A DNA stretch of 64,000 nt from CAYVOV01 sp964453525 (GTDB lineage: Bacteria; Chloroflexota; Dehalococcoidia; Dehalococcoidales; UBA2162), in contig CAYVOV010000015.1 in the NCBI GenBank assembly GCA_964453525.1, positions 30,361-94,360 of the forward strand, in the 5' to 3' direction. Under the pieces are notes generated by a model. The model made no database searches. It worked only from the letters and a program-made list of their open reading frames with translations, and was not told the DNA's origin. This document shows, piece after piece, positions 53,034-63,007 of this stretch. The translations under genes and the position numbers were made by a program. The first letter of the stretch is position 1. Each line of letters opens with the position of its first letter.

Positions 53034-55058
53034 ATGGGAACATTTCGTTACTCTGAGTGGGACGGAAGTCAGGACGTATTTGACCTGAATCCTGACAGGC
53101 TGATGGATGAGCTTGAGCGGCGCCTGATGACCTATGGCGACCTCAACTATGCCCTGCGTCTTTTGCAGCGCGGCGGTCTCAGGGATGAGCAGGGAAGAAG
53201 GTTACCCAGCATGCAGCAACTGCTCCAGCGGTTACGCCAGCAAAGACAGGAACAGCTTGATAGGTATAACCTCGGTTCGATAATTGATGAGATACGCCAG
53301 AAGCTGGAGGAGATACTCAAAACGGAGCGGCAGGGAATCCAGGAGAAACTTGATGAGGCAAGGCAGAAAGTTGGTGAAAGTGGTGACGGACTGGACCCTG
53401 ATGTAAGAGAACGGCTGCTGAAGAATGTTGAGGACAGGGCCGCGCAGAACCTGGCAAAGCTTGACGCTCTGCCGCCGGACGCCGGCGGTAAGATTAAGGA
53501 GTTGACTGATTACGATTTCATGGATGAAAACGCCAGGAACATGTTTAAAGAACTGATGGATATGCTGAAAAAGCAGGCCATGGAATCATACGGCAGAGAC
53601 CTTGTACAGAAACTCAGGAGTATGGACCCCGGCGCTCTTGTCGATATGAGAAACATGGTTGAAGCTCTGAACCAGATGCTTGAGCAGCGGATGAGAGGGG
53701 AGGAGCCAGATTTTGAGAAATTCATGGAGGAGTTTGGCGACTACTTTGGTTCCGAGCCGCCCCGCAATCTTGATGAACTTATGGAGCGGATGCAAAATCA
53801 GATTTCGCAGGCGCAGTCCCTGCTTGACAGTATGTCCCCGGAAGACAGGCAGGAGCTACAGGATTTAATGCAGTCGATGCTTGATGATGCCACCCAGTAC
53901 GAACTTGCCAAGCTGTCTGCCAACTTGGAGGCTGTCCTTCCCGGCGACAGGCGACGGCGGCAGTATCCCTTCTCGGGAGAAGAAGCTCTCTCCTACAATG
54001 AGGCTTTGCAGCTAATGGAGAAGCTTCAGAAGATGGACAGGCTCGAGACACAGCTCAGGGACTCCCAGTTCAGTCGTTCTCTTGATGGTGTTGATGAGGA
54101 ACTGCTCAAAGAACTGATGGGGGATGAGGCGGCTGGCGACCTGGAGAGATTACGCGATATAACAAAGGTTCTTGAAGATGCCGGATACATTCGACTGAAA
54201 AATGGCAAGTACGAGCTTACTCCCCGCGGAATGCGGAAGATAGGGCAAAAAGCCCTTGAAGATATCTTTGCTCAGCTTAGAAAAGACCGCATTGGCGGGC
54301 ACAGTCTCAGCCTGAAGGGTAGTGGTGGTGAGAGAATAGAAGAAACAAAACCTTATGAGTATGGTGATGATTTTCAGTTTCATCTCCAGAAGACAGTGAT
54401 GAATTCAATTATGAGGGAGCCGGGACAGCCGCCGCTAAAACTGAAAATAGAAGATTTCGAGATTTTCAGGACGGAAGAACTGACGCGGTCGGCAACTGTT
54501 TTACTGCTGGATATGAGTCTTTCCATGCCAATGCGCGGCAATTTTGAGGCGGCAAAGCGGGTTACTCTGGCCCTTGACGGCCTTATCAGGAGCCAGTATC
54601 CCAAAGACAGCCTGCATATAGTGGGTTTTTCAAGTTACGCCCGGGAAATAAAGAAAGAAGACGTTACCTATATGAGCTGGGATGACTTTGACCCTTACAC
54701 GAATATGCAGCATGGCCTGCAGATGGCAAGAAAGCTACTGGATAAAGAAAGATGTACTAATAAGCAGGTGATATTGATATCTGATGGTGAGCCTACGGCG
54801 CATTTTGAGGGCGGGCGTCTCTTTTTCCAGTATCCACCCACGCTCCGTACCGTCCAGTTGACGCTGAGGGAAGTGAGGAGATGTACCCAGAAAGGGATTA
54901 CTATAAACACCTTTATGCTTGACAGCGGGCGCTTTCTCAGTGCCTTCGTTACCCAGATGGCACGGATGAACAAGGGGCGTATCTTCTTCACCAGCGCCGA
55001 TAACCTCGGCGAATACCTGCTTGTGGACTACCTGTCTAATAAAAAGAAAAAACTCTAG
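53034..55058 (+). CDS. VWA domain protein, pair 2
   Basis: The protein has 674 residues. A long helical, glutamine/charged N-terminal part (about 1-400, coiled-coil-like with many Met/Gln) is followed by a VWA domain with MIDAS DMSLS (about 491-495), YTNMQ and ISDGEPT. It ends IFFTSADNLGEYLLVDYL, echoing the end of the pair 1 protein (VFFTSPDTLGEVLVEDYL). It is a larger paralogue of that protein. Followed by a terminator. Confidence 0.87.
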   Translation: MGTFRYSEWDGSQDVFDLNPDRLMDELERRLMTYGDLNYALRLLQRGGLRDEQGRRLPSMQQLLQRLRQQRQEQLDRYNLGSIIDEIRQKLEEILKTERQGIQEKLDEARQKVGESGDGLDPDVRERLLKNVEDRAAQNLAKLDALPPDAGGKIKELTDYDFMDENARNMFKELMDMLKKQAMESYGRDLVQKLRSMDPGALVDMRNMVEALNQMLEQRMRGEEPDFEKFMEEFGDYFGSEPPRNLDELMERMQNQISQAQSLLDSMSPEDRQELQDLMQSMLDDATQYELAKLSANLEAVLPGDRRRRQYPFSGEEALSYNEALQLMEKLQKMDRLETQLRDSQFSRSLDGVDEELLKELMGDEAAGDLERLRDITKVLEDAGYIRLKNGKYELTPRGMRKIGQKALEDIFAQLRKDRIGGHSLSLKGSGGERIEETKPYEYGDDFQFHLQKTVMNSIMREPGQPPLKLKIEDFEIFRTEELTRSATVLLLDMSLSMPMRGNFEAAKRVTLALDGLIRSQYPKDSLHIVGFSSYAREIKKEDVTYMSWDDFDPYTNMQHGLQMARKLLDKERCTNKQVILISDGEPTAHFEGGRLFFQYPPTLRTVQLTLREVRRCTQKGITINTFMLDSGRFLSAFVTQMARMNKGRIFFTSADNLGEYLLVDYLSNKKKKL

Positions 55059-55084
55059 CTCGTATTTATCCTCACCCCGGTTAC

Positions 55085-55126
55085 GAAGCACCTCTCTCCT
55101 TAAAAAGGAAAGAGGTGCTTCAAAAA
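55085..55126 (+). terminator. terminator of MoxR/VWA pair 2
   Basis: Stem GAAGCACCTCTCTCCTT / AAGGAAAGAGGTGCTTC (17 bp, one mismatch), loop AAA; an A-run rather than T-run follows on this strand. Confidence 0.6.
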
Positions 55127-55846
55127 AGGACTTTTCTGTCTCATTAATCCTTCTTTTATGAAGATATAGAGCCGCCATAAAAGCACCTAAACGGGAACCA
55201 GCCATGCTGTTTTGAGGGAAAAGATACTTTTATTCAGATGTGGAATGAAAGGGCTAATCAAGATTGACGTAATACCTCATATAGGTTCTTATTTCTCACA
55301 CTGAGTAGTGTTAGATTTAGATATTAGAGTTCAGGATTTTAAAATCGGGGTGCAAGCTCCGCGTCATTCGGTGAAGGTTTAACAGAACTAGGGCTCTCAT
55401 GTGAAGTTGATGGGAGTTTAAGAGGGATGGGGTTCCATTCATAATACAAGTAAAGATGATACTCCTACACTTTCAATAAACCAGGCATTTAAGAAAGGCA
55501 AAAGCCCCTCTTAATCTTCCTTGAGGGTTCACCCTGAAGGCTCGCCGCTCGGCTGAGCTCAGTTCTGGTAACATCACTGGAACCACGACGAAGCCCTGAA
55601 GGGTGGAGGGTGGGAATAGATATAAATTGGGGGGCGGGTTTAAAAAGGTCTCATTGGGTAAAATGGATGAGGAATAAATATACCCAGACGTATGAAGAAT
55701 ATATTCTTTCTGTGTGCTAAAATAGTCCAGTGTTCAGGCTTCAATATCTTGCTTTAATAATAGTCAAGGTAGTATCATTGTCGTATACGATATCGCTATT
55801 GAATTCCCGAAATAAATAAGGACATGTTTAAGAAAGGAGCGATAAG
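55127..55846. repeat. long non-coding region with dispersed repeat, copy 4
   Basis: Around 55490-55630 lie CCCCTCTTAATCTTCCTTGA, GAGGGTTCACCCTGAAGG and GGGTGGAGGGTGGGAATAGA, matching the family at 17540 and 43665. The rest (55127-55480 and 55640-55846) shows no gene. A GGAGCGATAAG ribosome site precedes the acyl-CoA dehydrogenase. Confidence 0.55.
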
Positions 55847-57049
55847 GTGGATTTTTCCTTAACGCCAGAGGAAGAAGCATTCCGGAAAGAGGTGAGCGAC
55901 TGGCTGGATGAGAACATGAAGGAACTGCCGGAATGGTGGGGAAGGAGGGATATACTGGGACCGGAGATGGACTCTGATGAATACACTGAGTTCAGCAGAT
56001 GGTGGCACACCAAGCTCTATAAAGCCGGTTACGTGGGCATCGCCTGGCCAAAGGAGTACGGGGGAAGAGGTGCCACATTGATGGAACAGGTAATCTTCAA
56101 TGAGGAAATGGCCAAGCACCGGGCACCAATGGGCGCCGGAGGGCTGGGGGTCGGCTGGGCGGGACCGACTATTATCGTTGCCGGTACCGAGGAACAGAAG
56201 AAGCGATTTTTGCCCAGGATTCTCAGCGGAGAGGAGGTCTGGTGCCAGTGCTTTTCTGAGCCGGAAGCGGGCTCAGACCTGGCTAACTGCCAGACCCGGG
56301 CGGTGGAGGACGGTGATGATTACGTGGTGAACGGGCAGAAAGTATGGACGACAGGAGGCATCAGAGCCGACTGGGCAATACTTCTGGCGAAGACGGACTT
56401 CAATCCGGAGACTCCACGACACCGGACATTCAGCTACTTTCTCATGGACATGCACGCTCCCGGCGTTACAGTGCGCCCCTTACGCCAGATGACCGGTCAC
56501 TCCATGTTCGGCGAAACGTTTATGGATGACGTACGCATCCCGAAGAACCTGATGGTGGGCGAGAAAAACAGGGGCTGGTATATATCCATGGGCACCCTTG
56601 AGTTCGAGAGGTCGAACTCAAGCTCAGCCACCGGACTGATAAATAGCATTAACGATGTAATAAAGCTTGCCCAGCGGATGGAACGTGACGGACAGCCAAT
56701 TTCCAAAGACCCGCTGGTACGTCAAAAGATTGCCCAGTTTTATATCGAGGCAAATGTCACCAAATACATCGGACTGCGTGCTCTAACCCGCCAGCTCAGG
56801 GGACAGACACCGGGACCGGAAAGCGCTGTCGGCAGTTTGCTTAACGTGGAAACAGGTCAGCGTATATGGGACTTCACCACGAATATGCAGGGTCCGTACA
56901 GCCGGCTGGTAAGAGGTTCCAAACACGCTATCGACCACGGATTCTTTCAGAGAAACTTTCTATCATCGCGGGGCAATTCCCTTGCCACCGGCACCTCTGA
57001 GATAAAGAGGAATGTCATAGCCCAGAGGACGCTGGGACTGCCCAGGTAG
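55847..57049 (+). CDS. acyl-CoA dehydrogenase, subunit 1
   Basis: The protein has 400 residues. Typical motifs: WPKEYGGRGA, FSEPEAGSDLANC, VNGQKVWTTGG and the C-terminal ATGTSEIKRN with IAQRTLGLPR. GTG start. The usual catalytic Glu region near the C-terminus and the partner gene downstream (32 bases) point to a heteromeric alpha2beta2 dehydrogenase like those for steroid side chains or cyclic acids. Confidence 0.88.
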   Translation: MDFSLTPEEEAFRKEVSDWLDENMKELPEWWGRRDILGPEMDSDEYTEFSRWWHTKLYKAGYVGIAWPKEYGGRGATLMEQVIFNEEMAKHRAPMGAGGLGVGWAGPTIIVAGTEEQKKRFLPRILSGEEVWCQCFSEPEAGSDLANCQTRAVEDGDDYVVNGQKVWTTGGIRADWAILLAKTDFNPETPRHRTFSYFLMDMHAPGVTVRPLRQMTGHSMFGETFMDDVRIPKNLMVGEKNRGWYISMGTLEFERSNSSSATGLINSINDVIKLAQRMERDGQPISKDPLVRQKIAQFYIEANVTKYIGLRALTRQLRGQTPGPESAVGSLLNVETGQRIWDFTTNMQGPYSRLVRGSKHAIDHGFFQRNFLSSRGNSLATGTSEIKRNVIAQRTLGLPR

Positions 57050-57081
57050 GACGAGGTAATAGAAGAAAGGAGTTATTCTGT

Positions 57082-58218
57082 ATGGACTTCGAACTTGGTG
57101 AAGAACAGGTTATGCTGAAGACGATGGCTCGCGATTTTCTTGAGAACGAGTGCCAGAAGAGACATGTCAGGGAAATGATGGATGATGAGAAAGGTTACTC
57201 ACCGGAGCTTTGGAAGAAGATGGCAGACCTGGGTTGGCTGGGTCTTACCTTTCCCGAGGAATACGGCGGCAGTGATATGACTTTTCTTGACCTGGCAGTG
57301 CTCCTCGAAGAGTGCGGACGGGCTTTGCTGCCGGCTCCCATTATGCCCACCATTGTGCTGGCCGGGCATCCGGTGCTGGCTGCCGGCAGTGACCGGCAGA
57401 AGCAGGAATTCCTGCCTAAAATAGCCAGTGGCGAGATGATTATGACGCTGGCATTCATGGAACCCAGCGGCAGCCTGGAAGCATCTGGCATTACCGTCAG
57501 GGCTGTTCCTTCTGGTGAGAATTACGTAATTAACGGGACGAAACTCTTTGTCCCTGATGCGCATGTGGCCGACTACCTTCTCTGCGTCACCAGGACTACC
57601 GACGGCGTAGATAAAGAAGACGGAATTACCCTCTTTCTTGTGGACGTAAAAACGGAAGGAATCCAGATTGAAGTGCTGAAAACGATGACCGGTGAGAAGC
57701 TGTGTGAGGTGGTTTTCAATGATGTTGCCGTACCAAAAGAGAATATGCTCGGGGAGCTTGACAACTGCTGGCCGATTGTGGAGAGGATAAAAATTGAGGG
57801 TGCGGTAGCCGAGTGTGCCTGGATGACAGGCGGTGCCCGGTGGGTCATGGAGGATACTATTGAGTACGCCAAGGAAAGAATCGCCTTCGGTCGTCCAATC
57901 GGCAGTTTTCAGGCTGTCCAGCACAAGCTGGCTTTCATGGCTGTAGAGGTTGAGGGTTCGACATCAATTATGTATTACGCGGCCTGGGCACTCTCAGAAA
58001 ACGATCCGGCAATTCCACTGGCTGTCTCGATGGCTAAAGCCTGGTGCAGTGAATCCTACAAGCATGCCACTTTTGATGGTGTCCAGTTGCATGGCGGAAT
58101 TGGTTTCACCTGGGACCATGATATGCACCTATATTTCAAGCGTGCCAAATCGGGAGAAATCAACTTCGGTGATGGTGACTATCACCGGGAGAAAGTGGCT
58201 CAGTTGCTGAACATATAG
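57082..58218 (+). CDS. acyl-CoA dehydrogenase, subunit 2
   Basis: The protein has 378 residues. Begins with the acyl-CoA dehydrogenase fold (LGLTFPEEYGGSDM), has a shortened middle domain, and ends with VQLHGGIGFTWDHDMHLYFK, typical of the second subunit of heteromeric enzymes. AGAAAGGAG precedes the ATG. Together the two should oxidise an acyl-CoA and reduce an electron-transfer flavoprotein; etf genes are not in this window. Confidence 0.88.
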   Translation: MDFELGEEQVMLKTMARDFLENECQKRHVREMMDDEKGYSPELWKKMADLGWLGLTFPEEYGGSDMTFLDLAVLLEECGRALLPAPIMPTIVLAGHPVLAAGSDRQKQEFLPKIASGEMIMTLAFMEPSGSLEASGITVRAVPSGENYVINGTKLFVPDAHVADYLLCVTRTTDGVDKEDGITLFLVDVKTEGIQIEVLKTMTGEKLCEVVFNDVAVPKENMLGELDNCWPIVERIKIEGAVAECAWMTGGARWVMEDTIEYAKERIAFGRPIGSFQAVQHKLAFMAVEVEGSTSIMYYAAWALSENDPAIPLAVSMAKAWCSESYKHATFDGVQLHGGIGFTWDHDMHLYFKRAKSGEINFGDGDYHREKVAQLLNI

Positions 58219-58603
58219 ATTATATATACCGGTACTGGAAGTTGGCTGGCAGGAAAAATTCGCCGGTATTGTAACCGCTTTGTATCCATGGCATAGTTCA
58301 CTCCAGTGGTAATGGCAGGTTTCGCCAGGTGGGGGGAGTTTGAAAAGCAAGAAGGGTGGCTCTTCTACTTTGTAAAACAAGAGGCTATCTTAAAATATTG
58401 AATTGTCATTCTGGACTTGGTCCGGAATCCAGTTTCCTCGCTTGAATTAATAGATTCCCGCCCCGTATCGAGTAAGGGACAGGCCTTCGCGGGAATGACA
58501 TATAAGGTGAGAACTGAAAGCGGATAACTCGGGGAGTTTTTGAGAGGGGGTGAAACCCCTTTTAAGCTTGTTTATGGGTGGCGGGTGGTAAAAGATAAAT
58601 ATA
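58219..58603. repeat. non-coding region with dispersed repeat, copy 5
   Basis: 58400-58510 holds TTGTCATTCTGGACTTGGTC and GATTCCCGCC...GCGGGAATGACA, an extragenic palindrome. 58520-58600 repeats GGGGAGTTTTTGAGAGGGGG and GGGTGGCGGGTGGTAAAAGA of the family at 17540. Confidence 0.55.
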
Positions 58604-59485
58604 TTACTCTTCTCTGAAGCGCCTGTCCATTTCAGCGAGGAATTTCTCTATTTCAGGTGACAGGCGATGGCTTTCATCTTCTTGCTGTCTGGCATTCCGG
58701 GCTTCATAATGGTGTTCAAGCTGCTCGATGACCATCTTCAGCTCCGGATTTTTATTCAGGGCGGAGTTTATCTGTTCCTGCTGTTTCTCGGCTCTCCTGA
58801 CATAATTTTCATCGACGGGAATGCCGTAAAGTGAACTCAGGATGCTCATAATTCGCACCGTGCCCGTATAGTCCTCGTCCATCTGCGTGTACTGGGGCAG
58901 GTGCACTATCAGGCTTGAGGTTTCCATGTCTATCTCGGGTGCTCGCTGTGATATCAGGAAGCTTATTGAAGTGGGTCCCTGGTAGTTGCTGGACTCGATT
59001 CCCATCTCCGCCATTTTCTGCTGTATTCCACTGCCCACGGCTCCTCCGGTAACTATCAGCGGTCTTGTATGAGGAACGTAGTCGTACATGCTCCCGATAA
59101 GGAAATACCTCCTGACGTTGAATTTCTGCAGCAGACTTAACACCGATTCGATATAAACTTCACCATGGCTGTGCGGCTCCAGCATGCGGAGGAAAAGGGC
59201 ATCGCTTCCCATTTCCTGTTTGCTGTAGGTAACGAAAGTGTTTGGAACGGTTACCTGCCGCTGTTCTCCCCGGAGGCGGCTGGTAGGACGGTAGCGGGTG
59301 AAGTCGAAAAAGTCACCGGGCCTGGCTAGCCTGGCCAGGTCCTTGGCTTTGAAATGTTTCTCCAGCCAGGAAAGCACCAGTGTCCCCACACTGCCGACAT
59401 CCACCCAGGGGCTGAGCATGGCGAAGGCATGCGTTTCCTCGAGGTCGGGGACCGGTTCATTAACTTCAAAAGCACGTATCCTCAT
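58604..59485 (-). CDS. PAC2 (proteasome-assembly-chaperone-like) family protein
   Basis: The protein has 293 residues. A PAC2 fold is indicated by SPWVDVGSVGTLVLSWL, FLIGSMYDYVPHTRP and a C-terminal coiled-coil tail (about 225-293, charged and Gln-rich). Bacterial and archaeal members are ATP-grasp-associated or of unknown role. No proteasome genes are here. Confidence 0.75.
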   Translation of the reverse strand: MRIRAFEVNEPVPDLEETHAFAMLSPWVDVGSVGTLVLSWLEKHFKAKDLARLARPGDFFDFTRYRPTSRLRGEQRQVTVPNTFVTYSKQEMGSDALFLRMLEPHSHGEVYIESVLSLLQKFNVRRYFLIGSMYDYVPHTRPLIVTGGAVGSGIQQKMAEMGIESSNYQGPTSISFLISQRAPEIDMETSSLIVHLPQYTQMDEDYTGTVRIMSILSSLYGIPVDENYVRRAEKQQEQINSALNKNPELKMVIEQLEHHYEARNARQQEDESHRLSPEIEKFLAEMDRRFREE

Positions 59486-59671
59486 ACCAATATATTATCA
59501 AGAGATTATAAAACTGGCAAATATAAAGGTTCTATCCCTAATTCTGCTTCTGCTTGAAAGTACTCCTGGGAAAAAGATTCCCAGCCCAATTCAGCGAGGA
59601 TTTTTCTGGGTTTTCAGTCATTATTTACATTATCCACCGTTGGAAGCAGAATTAGATAAAGTATAAAAGAT

Positions 59672-59746
59672 TGGAGCGGAAGACGAGGTTCGAACTCGCG
59701 ACCTCCTCCTTGGCAAGGAGGCGTTCTACCGCTGAACTACTTCCGC
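59672..59746 (-). tRNA. tRNA-Gly (anticodon GCC)
   Basis: Acceptor GCGGAAG / CTTCCGC, D-arm AGTTCAGCGGTAGAAC, anticodon stem CCTCC/GGAGG with loop TTGCCAA (GCC), T-arm GAGTTCGAACCTC, discriminator U typical of tRNA-Gly, CCA encoded. Confidence 0.95.
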
Positions 59747-59782
59747 TCTCTGTGGTTACGCATAAATTCTACACGAAAAAAA

Positions 59783-60760
59783 ATGACAAAGCAAGTTGTA
59801 GACAACCTACTTTTCCAGTCCCTAGTTAACACTACTTCACTTGAATCCTTAAGCAAAGGTTACCTCTTACAATGCCGAACTGAAAACAAATCTCCCAAAA
59901 CCATCTCTGGTTATGAAATGGTGCTCCGCAATTTTATTTGGTATTGCAAGCAGAATCACTTCCCCGAAGTGCAACACCTAACTGCAATACACATCAGACA
60001 TTTCCTTTGGTATCTGGGAAGTGAATCGCACAGATGGAATAGCACCAGTCCATCTGCTAAGAGAATAGTGAACTCAGCGACAACTGCTACTTATTTTAGA
60101 AGACTCCGTACTTTCTTCAATTGGTTGGAGAGAGAGGAACTCATTATTGAGAATCCATTTAAGAACCTTAAAACACCAAAGCCAGACGAGAAAGTTATCC
60201 AAGCACTTGCACCTGCCGAGATAGAACGTCTATTCAAAGTATGCTCTAGAAAGTCAGCCTTAGACTTCCGCAATAAAGTGATTTTATGCGTGCTTTTAGA
60301 TACTGGTTTACGAATAAACGAACTGACAAACTTAACCCTAGATGACATTAACCTTAATGACGGTTCTATCCTGGTTAAGTATGGTAAAGGGGGCAAGCAA
60401 AGGATAGTCCGCATCGGTAACACGGCACAAAAGACGTTGTGGAGATACATTAGTCTTTACAGGAAAGGGGATAGTAACAGACTATTTCTCAATCGTAGTG
60501 GTAGACCCTTAAACCTTGATGGAATGAAAATCTTAATCAGGAGACTTGGAGAAAAAGCAAAGGTAAAGGTGCACCCGCATAAATTGAGACATACCTTTGC
60601 TATTTCATTCTTGCGTGCTGGTGGGGACGTGTTCTCTTTGCAGTATTTACTTGGGCACTCAACACTCTCTATGACTCAACGTTATCTCCAAAGTCTCAAT
60701 GCAAATGATGCCGCTAATGCCCATAAGAAGTTTAGTCCTTTGGATAACCTGTGGAAATAA
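59783..60760 (+). CDS. tyrosine recombinase/integrase (XerC/D-like)
   Basis: The protein has 325 residues. N-terminal SAM-like DNA-binding domain (about 15-125). Catalytic residues: Arg177 (TGLRINEL), Lys202 (KYGKGGKQR), HPHKLRH (His266, Arg269), His292 (LLGHST) and Tyr301 (QRYLQ). The set is complete, so it should be active. It starts 37 bases from the 5' end of tRNA-Gly and is A+T-richer than the genes before it. No clear ribosome site. Could be a phage/island integrase rather than the housekeeping Xer; the tRNA itself is intact. Confidence 0.9.
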   Translation: MTKQVVDNLLFQSLVNTTSLESLSKGYLLQCRTENKSPKTISGYEMVLRNFIWYCKQNHFPEVQHLTAIHIRHFLWYLGSESHRWNSTSPSAKRIVNSATTATYFRRLRTFFNWLEREELIIENPFKNLKTPKPDEKVIQALAPAEIERLFKVCSRKSALDFRNKVILCVLLDTGLRINELTNLTLDDINLNDGSILVKYGKGGKQRIVRIGNTAQKTLWRYISLYRKGDSNRLFLNRSGRPLNLDGMKILIRRLGEKAKVKVHPHKLRHTFAISFLRAGGDVFSLQYLLGHSTLSMTQRYLQSLNANDAANAHKKFSPLDNLWK

Positions 60761-60796
60761 TCCACTTGAGTCCCGAAAAACATAGGACAGAACAGC

Positions 60797-60837
60797 AACC
60801 CCTCTGAAATCCAAAATCAGGGGGGTTATCTTTTACT
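60797..60837 (+). terminator. terminator of the integrase gene
   Basis: Stem AACCCCTCTGA / TCAGGGGGGTT (11 pairs, one G-U), loop 9, followed by ATCTTTTACT. Confidence 0.75.
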
Positions 60838-61128
60838 CTTTTGAATCTGTAAAGCAAGAACAGGTATAAAACCACTACTTCTTAAATTTATTGGCAGATT
60901 TTTTGCCTGAGAGAAAAAATTACCATTTTTTGAAGCTAATCAAATCGCATATTTTTCAGAGTGTTAATTATCTAGTTGTTAAATCAATAGATTTAACGGC
61001 TTGTCAACCGAAGGTTGGACAGGATAGTACTGAAGTAAGCACCGAGTGAAGTTTGAAAATTTGCCTAGAACAGACGGAGAACGTTAGTGTTCAGCCCATG
61101 TTTTAACAATCATGATAAGAGTACTTTA
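60838..61128. other. A+T-rich intergenic, small hairpin
   Basis: Contains TGTCAACC-GAA-GGTTGGACA near 61000-61020, a small imperfect hairpin. No gene seen. Confidence 0.35.
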
Positions 61129-61827
61129 TTACCTATCTTTACTTAATTGATACATATCTGTCACTAAAGCTCTAATAGCACTTGTCTTCTTACCCAATTC
61201 CCATAAAGGACAAGTTATGAACGCAAGGCAGTTTAAAATTATTAATATTGTGTATGCTATTCTCAATAAGTCTGTTTCCGCAATAGATGAGGTTGTAGAG
61301 AATAATTGTGCGGTGTTAGCTGTAAGCGACAGTGAAAGATACAGAGTAGCTATAACGTATAAAGAAACCAAGGCTACTATGAATTTGAACCATGCCTCAT
61401 GCTCCATCTTTAACCTTTCGGTTTTTGCCTGATAATGACCATAAGTGTTAAGGAATTCCAGATTAATACGAAAGTGATGAATATAACTGCCTAATCCTGT
61501 AACTAAACCAAAATATATTGGAACTAGTAAGACATTGTGATGTGGGAATCCTGGAGTGAAATTCGGCAATGTTGCATAGCTAATCACTAATAAAGATACG
61601 AACGTAAAAACACCCAATACAGTAGATGACCAATTTCTGATATTAAACCAATATGTAGATAAGCCAACCAATACAGCAGGAGCAAATACCCAAACCCCCA
61701 ACGGATAACTCCGTACCTCACGAAGAACATGATGCTCAAGTAATGGGTCAATAATTGTCGGACCGCCTACAGCTAAACAATATCCGACAACGTTCCAAAT
61801 TGATATTTTAATGGCAAATTTGCTCAT
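61129..61827 (-). CDS. integral membrane protein of unknown function
   Basis: The protein has 232 residues with about six hydrophobic helices (near 10-25, 42-60, 66-85, 96-115, 148-170, 190-208) and a basic cytosolic loop (HYQAKTERLK). Composition is A+T-rich like its neighbours in this end segment. I do not recognise a family. Confidence 0.6.
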   Translation of the reverse strand: MSKFAIKISIWNVVGYCLAVGGPTIIDPLLEHHVLREVRSYPLGVWVFAPAVLVGLSTYWFNIRNWSSTVLGVFTFVSLLVISYATLPNFTPGFPHHNVLLVPIYFGLVTGLGSYIHHFRINLEFLNTYGHYQAKTERLKMEHEAWFKFIVALVSLYVIATLYLSLSLTANTAQLFSTTSSIAETDLLRIAYTILIILNCLAFITCPLWELGKKTSAIRALVTDMYQLSKDR

Positions 61828-62135
61828 TCTAAAGCCAAATGACCCTGTTTTTACAAAGTCGTAAAGAAGTTCAATTCAATTCTAATGAGTGTTAAACTGA
61901 CAGTCAATCAATTATACAATTAGAGAGCTTTTGATTATAACCATAGCTCAACAATAATCAGTCAATCTATATAATTTATTTATAAGAGTTATCTATTCTT
62001 TCCCTATAGCTCCGTAAAAATTACATCCAGCATCCCATCAATCAAACTCTCATCTATCCCTATACTACTGCCTTATTTGAAGAGGGGAGGATAAATTAGG
62101 AAAAAGGAAGCACGAAAATTTTTACGATGTTATTA
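61828..62135. other. intergenic, nothing seen
   Basis: 308 A+T-rich bases between two minus-strand genes. No clear promoter or hairpin. Confidence 0.3.
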
Positions 62136-62525
62136 TCAGATACCGATGAACTTTCTCATCTTTCGTTGGTCTGATGCGGAATAAGCATAGCTTAGAACTA
62201 CAATCTGGAACATATTAAATAATGTTTCATCATCAATGGGAATGCCAGCAGAAGATAGTAGTGAACGAGCATCTTCCACAATTGCCAGAAATACTTCAGA
62301 AGTATCCTTACTCCAAAGGGATTTATCATAGCCTCTATCATTCCAAATATCTATGAATCCAATGGCAATTTCAAAGGCGGATTCAGGAAGCATTGCAATT
62401 GTATCATTTACAGCTTCCCTGAGTATCCGTTTATCCTTTTGTCTCTTTAAATGATATTTGATAAGTTGGTTGAATGGTTTGCCTTTAAATTGGACTTTCA
62501 GACTCTCAATATTAATAGAATTCAC
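62136..62525 (-). CDS. hypothetical helical protein
   Basis: The protein has 129 residues, mostly helical, no membrane segment or signal. GTG start set by AAGGGGAG seven bases upstream. The end is basic (DQRKMRKFIGI). Unknown family. Confidence 0.55.
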   Translation of the reverse strand: MNSINIESLKVQFKGKPFNQLIKYHLKRQKDKRILREAVNDTIAMLPESAFEIAIGFIDIWNDRGYDKSLWSKDTSEVFLAIVEDARSLLSSAGIPIDDETLFNMFQIVVLSYAYSASDQRKMRKFIGI

Positions 62526-62623
62526 TCAACTCCCCTTTCTGGGCACATTATAGCATACTGAAAGCTTCCCTTTGACACCCATACTACTTGGGGACTACAA
62601 TCCAGCTAGAGAGGGGGAACGAA

Positions 62624-62926
62624 ATGCGAATGATGAATGATAAAATAGAGGGCGATACCATCATAGACGAAGACACACAACTGAATGGATTGGTTGTGGG
62701 TAGAACTACTGTTAAGAATGCTCAGCTTGAATTAAACGGAATGATTGTAGGAGACTTAATCATAGAAAAAAATTCTGTTGTTTATCTTTTTGGTACAGTA
62801 GCAGGCAACGTTGAGAACAATGGTGGAAGGCTTGAAATTTATGGGACGGTGAATGGTAAAGTGTTCCGTAATGATGGTGATACTCTAGTTAATTCTAGAG
62901 CTATTGTCCATCAAGGATTACATTAG
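62624..62926 (+). CDS. bactofilin-like polymer-forming repeat protein
   Basis: The protein has 100 residues from ATG 62624, chosen for the GAGGGGGA just upstream. It is a beta-helix-like string of short repeats (LNGLVVGR, LNGMIVGDL, LFGTVAGNV, IYGTVNGKV), the pattern of bactofilins and other polymer-forming cytoskeletal (DUF583) proteins. Slightly short for a bactofilin. Likely cytosolic or membrane-associated. Confidence 0.65.
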   Translation: MRMMNDKIEGDTIIDEDTQLNGLVVGRTTVKNAQLELNGMIVGDLIIEKNSVVYLFGTVAGNVENNGGRLEIYGTVNGKVFRNDGDTLVNSRAIVHQGLH

Positions 62927-63007
62927 AATGGCTGCACATTCATCGCACTTCTACACCCATACTGCGTGAGGATAGAATTTCGGTATATGGTGAGAGGAGG
63001 AAAAACG

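Noticed and set aside
59672..59746. attB/attL site within tRNA-Gly
   Set aside because: I found no second copy of any tRNA-Gly segment in the window, and the integrase is on the 5' side; only the neighbourhood suggests it.
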